The notes beneath the pieces are model-generated. The model ran no database searches and was not told where the DNA came from. It was given only the letters and a program-made list of their open reading frames with translations. A stretch of 64,000 nt of DNA from Pseudoalteromonas rubra (GTDB lineage: Bacteria > Pseudomonadota > Gammaproteobacteria > Enterobacterales > Alteromonadaceae): the NCBI RefSeq assembly GCF_005886805.2, contig NZ_CP045429.1, positions 404,501-468,500 of the forward strand, written 5' to 3'. Positions 20,978-28,635 of this stretch are shown piece after piece. How positions within the stretch are numbered: position 1 is the first letter of the stretch; every line of letters starts with the position of its first letter. The position numbers were made by a program, and so were the translations under genes.

Positions 20978-22345
20978 ATGTCGAAACAATCACTTAACTC
21001 TCTTGAAAAACGTGCAGCCATTTCACTGGCAAGTGTCTTTGCCTTTAGGATGCTGGGGCTGTTTATGTTGATGCCTGTGTTGGCTATCTACGGTCAGTCG
21101 CTCACTGATGTGTCGCCATTGTGGATTGGTCTGGCAATTGGTGCTTACGGGCTGACGCAGGCGTTGCTGCAAATACCTATGGGCTGGCTGTCCGATAAGT
21201 TTGGTCGTAAGCCTATTATTGTTGCCGGTTTAATTATGTTTGCCATCGGATCTGTGATAGCGGCACTGGCTGAGTCAATTTACTGGGTAACGGCAGGCCG
21301 TGCTCTTCAGGGGATGGGTGCCATTGCAAGTGCCTTGCTGGCCTTGGCGTCTGATCTGAGTCGCGATGAGCAAAGACCAAAAGTCATGGCTGTGATTGGC
21401 ATGTGTATCGGCATGAGCTTTGCTGTGGCAATGCTTTTAGGCCCAATGGTTGCCGCGGCGTTTGGCATTGCGGGGATCTTCTGGCTGACCGCCGCGTTGG
21501 CATTATTGGGGATCGGGATCGTGTTGTTTATTGTGCCTGGCGCTGTAAATCGCGCGCCAAAAGGAGATACCGTCGCCAGCATGGCGGATATTCGTAAACT
21601 GGTGCGCCATCCACAGCTGGTCAGACTGGACCTTGGGGTGTTGCTGCTACACTTAACATTGACCACCTTGTTTGTTGCGCTTCCGGGCCAGCTGATTGCC
21701 GACGGCTTAGTCGCGCAAGATCACTGGCAATTGTATATTCCGGTTTTATTACTTGCGTTTGTTTTGATGGCCCCACTGATGATAGTGGCGATCCGCAAAC
21801 AAAAAGAGAAGCAGGTATTTTTAGCGTCGATTGCGCTGCTCGTGGTGAGCACGCTGGCGTTGATCCCGGCGGCAAACTCGTTGATCGGCATTGCAGTAGC
21901 AATGACAGTATATTTTATTGCTTTTAACTTTCTGGAAGCAACGATGCCTGCGTTGGTATCGCGCATTGCACCTGCCACTCAAAAAGGCTCGGCGATGGGG
22001 GTCTTTTCCTCCTCGCAGTTTTTTGGCGCATTTGCAGGTGGTGTGATGGGCGGCTACCTGGCCCAGCATTTTAATCCTCAAACTGTGTTTGCTGCGGCTG
22101 CGGCAATTGGGGTAATATGGCTATTTATTGCGTGGCGTATGCAAATCCCGGTGCGAAGTAAAACACTTAGTTTTGTTACTGAGGTTGATGAGCCTGAAAA
22201 AGCCGATGCTTTGGCGGATCAGCTGGTCGCATTACCCGGGGTCATCGAAGCGACCGTTGTCAGTGAAGAAAATCGTACTTACTTGAAAGTAAACGATAAA
22301 GAATTTGATTTAAACCAAGCAAAGCAAGCCCTGGGCTTGCGCTAG
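20978..22345 (+). CDS. yajR: MFS transporter YajR
   Basis: A 455-residue major facilitator with twelve helices and the motif-A sequence GWLSDKFGRKP in the loop after helix 2. The extra C-terminal domain of about 65 residues (FVTEVDEPEKADALADQLVALPGVIEATVV...) has a ferredoxin-like betaalphabeta pattern, the YAM domain that marks YajR. The exported substrate is not established. It sits between uvrA and ssb, the usual gammaproteobacterial location. Confidence 0.9.
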   Translation: MSKQSLNSLEKRAAISLASVFAFRMLGLFMLMPVLAIYGQSLTDVSPLWIGLAIGAYGLTQALLQIPMGWLSDKFGRKPIIVAGLIMFAIGSVIAALAESIYWVTAGRALQGMGAIASALLALASDLSRDEQRPKVMAVIGMCIGMSFAVAMLLGPMVAAAFGIAGIFWLTAALALLGIGIVLFIVPGAVNRAPKGDTVASMADIRKLVRHPQLVRLDLGVLLLHLTLTTLFVALPGQLIADGLVAQDHWQLYIPVLLLAFVLMAPLMIVAIRKQKEKQVFLASIALLVVSTLALIPAANSLIGIAVAMTVYFIAFNFLEATMPALVSRIAPATQKGSAMGVFSSSQFFGAFAGGVMGGYLAQHFNPQTVFAAAAAIGVIWLFIAWRMQIPVRSKTLSFVTEVDEPEKADALADQLVALPGVIEATVVSEENRTYLKVNDKEFDLNQAKQALGLR

Positions 22346-22372
22346 CTTGCAATAGTGTGAGGAGAGGGTGCC

Positions 22373-23080
22373 ATGGCACGCGGTGTAAACAAAGTTATTT
22401 TGGTTGGTAATTTAGGCCAAGATCCTGAAGTACGTTATATGCCTAACGGAAACGGCGTAGCGAACATCAGTATTGCAACGACCGATAGTTGGAAAGACAA
22501 AAACACAGGTCAGATGCAAGAGCGCACTGAATGGCATCGTGTTGTGCTATTCGGTAAGCTGGCAGAGGTAGCAGGCGAGTACCTGCGTAAAGGCTCACAA
22601 GTCTATATTGAAGGTCGCTTACAGACGCGTAAGTGGACAGATCAAGGTGGTCAGGAACGTTACACCACAGAGATCGTTGTTGATATGGGTGGCCAGATGC
22701 AAATGCTGGGCGGCCGCGGTGAACAAGGTGGCGGTCAGTACCAGGGTGGTCAACAGGGCGGCCAAAACTATGGTCAGTCCAACTATGGCAATAATGCGAA
22801 TCAGGGCGGTCAGTCTCAGTACGGACAACAGCAACAAGGTGGATTCGCGCCTCAGCAGTCTCAACAGCCTCAGCATAACCAACAGCAAGGCGGTGGTTTT
22901 GGCGGAGGCCAGTCAATGGGACAGCAACCGCAGCATAATGCGCCTGCCCAAGGTGGGTTTGCTCCTCAGCAAGGCAATGCAGGTGGTAACGCAGGTGGCA
23001 ATGCCAGCAGCAATGCAAGTGGCAGCGCCAGCAACCCAATGGAACCGCCCATTGACTTTGATGACGATATTCCATTCTAA
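22373..23080 (+). CDS. ssb: Single-stranded DNA-binding protein
   Basis: A 235-residue SSB. The N-terminal OB fold (~1-112) starts [32 protein letters not shown] long low-complexity Gln/Gly/Asn-rich linker (~113-220) contains repeated GGFAPQQ and QQGG units. The acidic tip DFDDDIPF is the docking site for partner proteins. The linker is longer than in E. coli SSB (178 residues in total). An AGGAGAGG-type ribosome binding site precedes the ATG. Two long overlapping ORFs in other frames are artefacts of the repetitive linker. Confidence 0.97.
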   Translation: MARGVNKVILVGNLGQDPEVRYMPNGNGVANISIATTDSWKDKNTGQMQERTEWHRVVLFGKLAEVAGEYLRKGSQVYIEGRLQTRKWTDQGGQERYTTEIVVDMGGQMQMLGGRGEQGGGQYQGGQQGGQNYGQSNYGNNANQGGQSQYGQQQQGGFAPQQSQQPQHNQQQGGGFGGGQSMGQQPQHNAPAQGGFAPQQGNAGGNAGGNASSNASGSASNPMEPPIDFDDDIPF

Positions 23081-23114
23081 TCAAAGACTGAAATATCAGT
23101 GTTGAAAAACAATC

Positions 23115-23145
23115 AAAAAAAGCCGCTAGTAAGCGGCTTTTTTTA
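23115..23145. terminator. Bidirectional intrinsic terminator between ssb and serine hydrolase gene
   Basis: AGCCGCT-AGTA-AGCGGCT is flanked by an A run on the left and a T run on the right. It can end ssb on the plus strand and the convergent hydrolase transcript on the minus strand. Confidence 0.92.
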
Positions 23146-23181
23146 GTTTATTGGACAATGAATGATCTGGTATCTGTGACG

Positions 23182-24420
23182 CTAATCGATAAAGGCTGGC
23201 AAAATCTGCTCAGCGACAATTTGTTGTGTGGCATGGTCCACATGATGCGCCGTTATGGCAATAATTAGGTCTAATTCTTCTATTAGAATGATGTATATGC
23301 CACCCCCGCCTTGTGCTGAAACACTCGAATATTTTTTATCTTTGTATTGAAGGTCTGAACTCCACCAATAATAGCCATAACCCTGGTTAGAGACGTCTTT
23401 GCCATCTCCGAAAATCTCATCATCTCCCGTGGTGATAAGTTTACTGGTGGATCTGGTCATAAAATCACGATTAATTATTTGCTTGCCTTTCCATTTGCCC
23501 TTATTTGCGGCGAGTATGCCCATTTTTATCATGTCTCTTGATGTTAAGCTCGACCGCCATATTGACTCAGGTAAGCCGCTCGGTGCAGTTTTCCAGGCAA
23601 AATTTGTGATGTTTAATTGCCCCAATAATTCTGTCTTAATGAATGTTTCAATATTGCCGGGGACTACAGCCGCAAGTACCTGCATAATCAGTTGAGGACC
23701 AATATCGTAATAAAAGCCTTTTGACTCGGGCGTTATGGGTGCGCTGTGTTCGAAAAGAAATTGAATTTCCTTCTGACCTGGGACTAATTCAGGACGTTCC
23801 AGCAAAGACTTACGGGTTGCATCGCTGATCCTAAGACCTGTTGTCATTGTTAAAGCCTGGTGTAATGTAATATGACTTGCACCATCAACAAATTTTGCAG
23901 CGTCCAGTTTGTTCAGAAAGCCAGCCACGGGTTTGTCTAAATCTTCCATGCTGAGGTAACCCAGTTGCATGGCACGACCAAGCAACATGCCTGTGTAAGC
24001 TTTAGTAACGGATGATTGGGGGTGAGATAAATCTACGCGCCCTCTGAGGTAATACGACTCAAATACCAGCTTGCCTTTGTGGTGAATTAAGAGGCTGTCA
24101 AAATTACCGTGTTGTCCTTTGGCAAGCTCATCAGCCAGTGCAAGAATAGTGGCTTTTTTACCTCCATCAATGCCCAGCTCACCAACGGCTAAGCCATCGT
24201 TTCTGGGGGCAGGCTTAACATCAATGAACGCCTGTGGCAGTACCGAGATATCCCAAAACTCACGATTTATGTCAGGTTGTCTCCAGTGTTGTATGATTGC
24301 TTCCTCAGCGCTGGCTGTGGGTGCCATTTTATTTATTGACTCTAAATGTACTTCATTACTTATGCTTGCAAAGCTACAGACAATCAAAGGCAGTAGTAGT
24401 GTGTATTTCACGCGAGCCAT
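23182..24420 (-). CDS. Secreted beta-lactamase-fold serine hydrolase
   Basis: A 412-residue precursor with an N-terminal signal peptide (MARVKYTLLLPLIVCSFASI). Its domain belongs to the class C beta-lactamase/esterase/penicillin-binding-protein fold. The SxxK motif is Ser137-Val-Thr-Lys140, the Tyr box is read as YYDIGPQ, and the third box is QGGGG near the end. Such proteins can be esterases, peptidases or amidases, and antibiotic hydrolysis should not be assumed. A GGAAGAAG ribosome binding site precedes the ATG. It follows the prefix-domain membrane gene by 22 nt, so it is the third gene of a PadR-led unit. Confidence 0.83.
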   Translation of the reverse strand: MARVKYTLLLPLIVCSFASISNEVHLESINKMAPTASAEEAIIQHWRQPDINREFWDISVLPQAFIDVKPAPRNDGLAVGELGIDGGKKATILALADELAKGQHGNFDSLLIHHKGKLVFESYYLRGRVDLSHPQSSVTKAYTGMLLGRAMQLGYLSMEDLDKPVAGFLNKLDAAKFVDGASHITLHQALTMTTGLRISDATRKSLLERPELVPGQKEIQFLFEHSAPITPESKGFYYDIGPQLIMQVLAAVVPGNIETFIKTELLGQLNITNFAWKTAPSGLPESIWRSSLTSRDMIKMGILAANKGKWKGKQIINRDFMTRSTSKLITTGDDEIFGDGKDVSNQGYGYYWWSSDLQYKDKKYSSVSAQGGGGIYIILIEELDLIIAITAHHVDHATQQIVAEQILPAFID

Positions 24421-24442
24421 AACTTCTTCCTATAGTCCTATT

Positions 24443-25177
24443 TTATTGATTAAATTCAAGATTTTCTGCTTGTAACTGCTTTAGTTTGCGATGGATAATG
24501 TAGCTTACTGGGGGCAGCAGATATAAAAGGCAAAGCACACCTGTCGCAACAATGGGTCCTATTTGGTTTGCTTCAAAGTGATAATTTGCGATGTGTATGA
24601 TGCCCCATATGTAAGGAATGAAAGCAAGTGAATAACCACTTACGGCGAGTTTTATGATGGAAGCTTGTTGTTCTTTATATAAATGGAGGAGCAGTGCGAT
24701 ACTGAAGAATGAGATGATGAAAGACTCGAAATGTATAAACATTCCCCATTCTGCCAGCGCTAAAATGTCCCAAAAATTGTGCCAAAAGTGTGTACTAAAT
24801 AGTGCCATATGAATTTTCCCTTGTAACAGTTCATCCCAAAACGTGTCAGAAATAGAAGTGGGGTCGCTCAATATGGACAGCAAAACAATTAAACCTGCAG
24901 TTGTAATGAACATGATAAGTGGTAAGTAAAAGTTCAATCGCCCTAACATTTCAACAGAAGCTAATTTCTTTTTTAGATAAATCATGCTTGTTTCAAGAGT
25001 CTGTTGCCAATACCACTGATTGGCACGTTTAAGATTCTGCTTTGCCAGTATATTAAACTCTTCTTCAAGATCACCCAGAACGCTTTCTAGCAGTCGATTA
25101 GGAAGCAACATAGAGAGGACTTTATTTGCCAGTACTGGCGGTTTGGCATCTGGTTCTTTGTCAGAGTAGAGGCTCAT
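24443..25177 (-). CDS. Small membrane protein with permease-prefix-like N-terminus
   Basis: A 244-residue protein. The cytoplasmic N-terminus (LLPNRLLESVLGDLEEEFNILAKQNLKRANQWYWQQTLETSMIYL, ~28-72) resembles the prefix domain found before FtsX/MacB-type ABC permeases in PadR-linked loci. Five or so hydrophobic helices follow instead of a permease core. The ATG at 25177 is chosen because AGGAGG (25184-25189 on the complement) precedes it. It starts 3 nt after the PadR stop codon, so the two are translationally linked. It is AT-richer than its surroundings. The function is unknown; the prefix match is by eye. Confidence 0.68.
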   Translation of the reverse strand: MSLYSDKEPDAKPPVLANKVLSMLLPNRLLESVLGDLEEEFNILAKQNLKRANQWYWQQTLETSMIYLKKKLASVEMLGRLNFYLPLIMFITTAGLIVLLSILSDPTSISDTFWDELLQGKIHMALFSTHFWHNFWDILALAEWGMFIHFESFIISFFSIALLLHLYKEQQASIIKLAVSGYSLAFIPYIWGIIHIANYHFEANQIGPIVATGVLCLLYLLPPVSYIIHRKLKQLQAENLEFNQ

Positions 25178-25179
25178 AG

Positions 25180-25524
25180 CTAATCCTCCTGGCTTAAAGA
25201 ATGTCGAACAGAGAGTCCTTGCCATAAAGTGTCCATGGCCTGTCTGGCACGTTTAAGTGCACTGTGGCCTTGTGCTGTTACTTTGAAATAGCGTTTTGCT
25301 CGTCCACCTCGCTGCGCTGTGGCTTCACCCAGCCGTGATTCCACCATACCTTTACGCTCTAATCGCTCTAGTGTTGAATAAAGTGCGCCAATGGCGACAT
25401 TACGATTCACTTGCTCTGCCAATAGTTGTCTAATCGCTGCACCATACGCTTCATTGTCAAGTTGCAGTAATGCAAGCATCGTCATTTGTTCGAATTCACC
25501 CAAGAATTTATCTTTGTCAGACAT
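25180..25524 (-). CDS. PadR-family transcriptional regulator
   Basis: A 114-residue winged-helix repressor. The N-terminus EQMTMLALLQLDNEAYGAAIRQLLAEQVNRNVAIGALYSTLERLERKGMVESR is the PadR DNA-binding domain. The wing carries RGGRAKRYFKVT, and a short dimerisation helix follows (HSALKRARQAMDTLWQGL). It is the first gene of a three-gene unit with the prefix-domain membrane protein and the serine hydrolase. PadR genes of this small class often repress their own operon, and two palindromes lie in its promoter region. The ligand is unknown. Confidence 0.9.
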   Translation of the reverse strand: MSDKDKFLGEFEQMTMLALLQLDNEAYGAAIRQLLAEQVNRNVAIGALYSTLERLERKGMVESRLGEATAQRGGRAKRYFKVTAQGHSALKRARQAMDTLWQGLSVRHSLSQED

Positions 25525-25560
25525 AACAGGAAGTCCTTAAAATTTACTTTCCTTATTTTT

Positions 25561-25607
25561 ACTACAAAATAGTAATTTCCTGCAAGGTATTATTACTACA
25601 ATGTAGT
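25561..25607 (-). promoter_or_regulatory. Candidate PadR operator and promoter with twin palindromes
   Basis: Two related palindromes, ACTACAAAATAGT (25561-25573) and ACTACAATGTAGT (25595-25607), have the same ACTAC...TAGT ends and start 34 bp apart, about three helical turns. On the minus strand a promoter-like TTGTAG / 17 nt / AAATTA pair overlaps the same interval, 40-80 nt upstream of the padR start. This is a plausible autoregulatory site; binding is inferred. Confidence 0.55.
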
Positions 25608-25861
25608 TTTATTTTGGAACACACGGTCACTGAAGTGTAACTGAGGTGTGTTAGGAGCAAAGATATAGCACGGAGAGGGGGAGTAAGAGCGAGTTAGCAG
25701 AAGTAGGGCCTTGAAACGCAGGTTTATGGATTAAGACATTATTGCTATAACGCGGGCCTGGCAGTGTTTATTCGCCCACGGAGGAATCTGCTCCAGGCAA
25801 CTTGAGTTTTAGCCTGTCTTGAACAAAACTTGATACAGGGTTTACTGGCTTGTGTAGCAGC
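25608..25861. other. Spacer between padR unit and EAL gene
   Basis: About 250 nt without a gene. I see no hairpin terminator or convincing promoter. A minus-strand ORF that enters it is a shadow. Confidence 0.4.
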
Positions 25862-27499
25862 ATGCGTCGATTATTAAAAGCTGACAAAGAAGTCTTTACC
25901 GGGTGGGGTGCACGCGCGGTGATTGTGGTTGTCTGGTTACTCGTCAATGGCGCGCTTTGGCAATTCACCCATGCACAGGTAGTTCAGCAAGCGGGCCAGC
26001 TACAAAGCCACTTCGCGCAATTAGACGCCTCAGTGAGTGGAAGTCGGGTCGGTGAGTTTTCTACGCTGGTGCATCATTATGGGTTTGCAGCCGAAACACA
26101 GACTGCGAGTATCTGGCTTTGGGCCATAGAAAGCGTCAAGTTTCAGTTTGCTGACACAGAACTGTACCTCTCTCCCGCACCCATTGTGCAAGATTGTTTA
26201 CCTGTTGTCTTGTTTATGAACTGTTTGATGTTGGTGGCAGGCTATTTACTCTCCAGGTGGATGGGCAGTCTTTCGCGCGCAGAGCTGTCAGCCACGCAAG
26301 CACGGGCTATTACCTCTGAGTTATCTCCTGATATACAGGCTAACGCAGTAGAAGCGAGCCGAAAGGTATCTGTGTTCGCGATGTTGAAGTGGCGTCAAAC
26401 ATTGCCAGAAGAGCTGGATCCGCAAAGTCATTTTAGTGTGACGCTGGCTCGCTGTTTCTCAAAGTACGAGCGTTGTTCGTGTAAGTACTTATCTTCTGGT
26501 GCATTGGTGATGACGTTAGCGCCCGTTGATAAAGTAGATGTTGATGCTCTGGCGAGGCGGATCCATGAAGTGGTGTATCAGGCCTTACTTACATTCAGAC
26601 CTGATCTGTCACGCAGTGCGGTGAAGTGTGGCGTGTGCTTTTATACAAAGGGTGCTGATCAGGCGATGGTATATCAGGTTGTACGTTCGGCACTGAGCAT
26701 TGCGCAAAGCAATGTCTGGCAGCATGTCCATGTTATGCCGTTGAATCACACCCTGAGCACCAGTTTACGACGAGCAGAAAGCGAGATTATGGATGACATA
26801 AAAGCCGGGCGATTTATGTTGTTCTTTCAGCCGTTATTTGGCTTTGCGCAACAAGATGTGATCCAAAGCGAAGCGCTGCTGCGGGTGCGCCACCGATCAT
26901 TGGGATTGATGTCCGCTGGGCAATTTATTCATAAAATTCATCGGGCAGAGCATCTGATGCTGCTGGATAAGACCATTTTACGCCATGCTCTCAACGCGCT
27001 TGTTAAAGAACCTGCCGGTTTTTCTGTGAGTGTTAACTTGCATGTCCTCAACTGGAGTAACGTGGAGTTCATTGACTGGCTGCGTGAGCAGGTGATGACG
27101 TCTGGTCGGACAAGCGACATTGCTTTTGAGCTGGCACTCCAGGACTTCTATCAGCATGAAGAGTATTGTTGTCAGGTGCTGACGGGCGTGTCTGAAGCTG
27201 GGTGCCGATTTGTCCTGGACCATGTCAATGCGCCGTTAAAGCTCGAAGCCCTACGCAGGTTTGGCCAAGTAACAGCGCTTAAATTGGCATTTGAGCTGAT
27301 TCACGAAGTGCACCATTCTGCAAAGCGACGCAGTGTTGTTCGCCAAATTGTCGCTCAGGCTAAAGAACTCGGCGTACCGGTATATGCTGTGGGTGTGGAA
27401 ACCAAAGAAGAATTTGAATGCATTACAAAACTGGGTGTGGATGGCGCGCAGGGCTATTACTTTAGCGCGCCATTGTTACAGCTGGAGCAAAGCCTGTAA
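25862..27499 (+). CDS. CsrD/MshH-like membrane protein with degenerate GGDEF and EAL domains
   Basis: A 545-residue protein. Two transmembrane segments (~17-35 and ~115-140) flank a periplasmic loop. A divergent GGDEF-like region (~165-290) without the active-site motif follows, then an EAL domain (~310-540). The EAL signature (SEALLR), NLHVLN, the Lys and the GVE Glu remain, but DDFG is replaced by LDHVNA and the following Asp is lost. Hydrolysis is therefore doubtful. This architecture and its position between ssb and mreB match CsrD (E. coli, CsrB/C RNA decay) and MshH (Vibrio), though it is about 100 residues shorter. The ATG at 25862 is preferred over an upstream TTG. Confidence 0.72.
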   Translation: MRRLLKADKEVFTGWGARAVIVVVWLLVNGALWQFTHAQVVQQAGQLQSHFAQLDASVSGSRVGEFSTLVHHYGFAAETQTASIWLWAIESVKFQFADTELYLSPAPIVQDCLPVVLFMNCLMLVAGYLLSRWMGSLSRAELSATQARAITSELSPDIQANAVEASRKVSVFAMLKWRQTLPEELDPQSHFSVTLARCFSKYERCSCKYLSSGALVMTLAPVDKVDVDALARRIHEVVYQALLTFRPDLSRSAVKCGVCFYTKGADQAMVYQVVRSALSIAQSNVWQHVHVMPLNHTLSTSLRRAESEIMDDIKAGRFMLFFQPLFGFAQQDVIQSEALLRVRHRSLGLMSAGQFIHKIHRAEHLMLLDKTILRHALNALVKEPAGFSVSVNLHVLNWSNVEFIDWLREQVMTSGRTSDIAFELALQDFYQHEEYCCQVLTGVSEAGCRFVLDHVNAPLKLEALRRFGQVTALKLAFELIHEVHHSAKRRSVVRQIVAQAKELGVPVYAVGVETKEEFECITKLGVDGAQGYYFSAPLLQLEQSL

Positions 27500-27521
27500 C
27501 ATCAGCCCTGTGAGTAAGGAG

Positions 27522-28424
27522 CTAGATGAGATTACGGTAGCGCAGGCCGTCTAAGCCTTGCAGCCCACCACTGTGGATAGCAATGATGCGACTGCCACGC
27601 GGAAAATACCCTTGCTCAATGAGTTGCCACAAGGCATATATCAGTTTACCTGTGTAAATCGGCTCCAGCGGTAGTGCATGTTGTTGGCGCATACGTAGGC
27701 AAAATTGCCACAACGAGGCTGAAAATTTACCGTAACCGCCATCATGATAGTCATGTAGTATTTGCCAGTTGGTGCGCTGTGCTGCATGCGGGTTTAGCCT
27801 CTGCACTTCATCATCCAGGTATTGAGCTCCCTTTAACACACTGATCCCCAGTAACTGGCTGTCGTCACTTAGCCCATCAAGCATTCCTGCTAATGTGCCG
27901 CCGCTTCCGACCGCGCAGCATACAAAATGACTTTCAGGCAGGCTTTGAGCCAGTTCCTGACAACCTTGCAGGGCATATTGATTGCTGCCCCCTTCGGGAA
28001 CGATAAAAGTATCTGGAAATCGGTGTTGCAACTGTGTCAGATAATCGGGGTCATTACGTAATCTATATTCCTGGCGAGAAACGGCATGCAGCGTTATGCC
28101 ACAGGCTTTGGCGAAGCGGATGGTCGGGTTGTTCTGATCCAGTTGTGAGCCCCGGATAATGGCACTTCCCTGAATCCCAAACTGCTTACAGGCCATGGCT
28201 GTGGCATAAAGGTGATTGGAGAAGGGACCGGCAAAAGTGAGTAAGGCTGATTGTCGTGCTTGCTTCATTGCCTTGAGGTTATATTTGAGCTTACGCCACT
28301 TGTTTCCCTGAATTGTTGGATGGAGTAGATCATCGCGTTTGACGTGCAGTGAAACACCCGCAGCGTCGAGCTCTGGTGCGTGGATCAGTTGTAATGGCGA
28401 TTCAGGAAAATCAAGCTTGTCCAT
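27522..28424 (-). CDS. PLP-dependent D-cysteine desulfhydrase / ACC deaminase-family enzyme
   Basis: A 300-residue fold-type II PLP enzyme. The PLP Lys is expected in HPTIQGNKWRKLKYN. The substrate-binding segment FAGPFSNHLYATA and the phosphate-binding glycine loop GSGGTLAG are present. Family members either release H2S from D-cysteine or deaminate 1-aminocyclopropane-1-carboxylate, and sequence alone does not decide; D-cysteine desulfhydrase is the usual gammaproteobacterial activity. The ORF is open to 28493, but the ATG at 28424 (MDKLDFPESP) fits the family start. It converges on the EAL gene with 22 nt between stops. Confidence 0.82.
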   Translation of the reverse strand: MDKLDFPESPLQLIHAPELDAAGVSLHVKRDDLLHPTIQGNKWRKLKYNLKAMKQARQSALLTFAGPFSNHLYATAMACKQFGIQGSAIIRGSQLDQNNPTIRFAKACGITLHAVSRQEYRLRNDPDYLTQLQHRFPDTFIVPEGGSNQYALQGCQELAQSLPESHFVCCAVGSGGTLAGMLDGLSDDSQLLGISVLKGAQYLDDEVQRLNPHAAQRTNWQILHDYHDGGYGKFSASLWQFCLRMRQQHALPLEPIYTGKLIYALWQLIEQGYFPRGSRIIAIHSGGLQGLDGLRYRNLI

Positions 28425-28635
28425 CTGAGGTTCAGTCTGTGTCGTTTCGTATCGAATAGCCGCTATTATTTCATGAAAATCTTGGTAGAACACTGGTAAG
28501 GAAGTGGCTAATAGTTGTAAACTCAGATATTAATTGTGCTAGGCTTGTGTTTTACTTCTTAAGTACATAGCATTAAGCGCTAAATTATAAAAAATAACAA
28601 AGACCAAACAACTGCCGCTGTTGGGAATGGAATTT

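Noticed and set aside
22467..23105. Two long ORFs (205 codons minus strand, 165 codons plus strand) overlapping ssb
   Set aside because: They arise from the repetitive Gln/Gly-rich linker coding sequence of ssb. They have no motifs, and ssb is certain in its frame.
24133..24159. AGCCA/TGGCT hairpin plus T run antisense to the serine hydrolase gene
   Set aside because: The stem has only five pairs with a 12-nt loop and no plus-strand transcript is expected; likely chance.
23182..24420. Reading the serine hydrolase as an antibiotic-resistance beta-lactamase
   Set aside because: The SxxK fold is shared by esterases and peptidases, and no feature specific to AmpC-type enzymes is clear.
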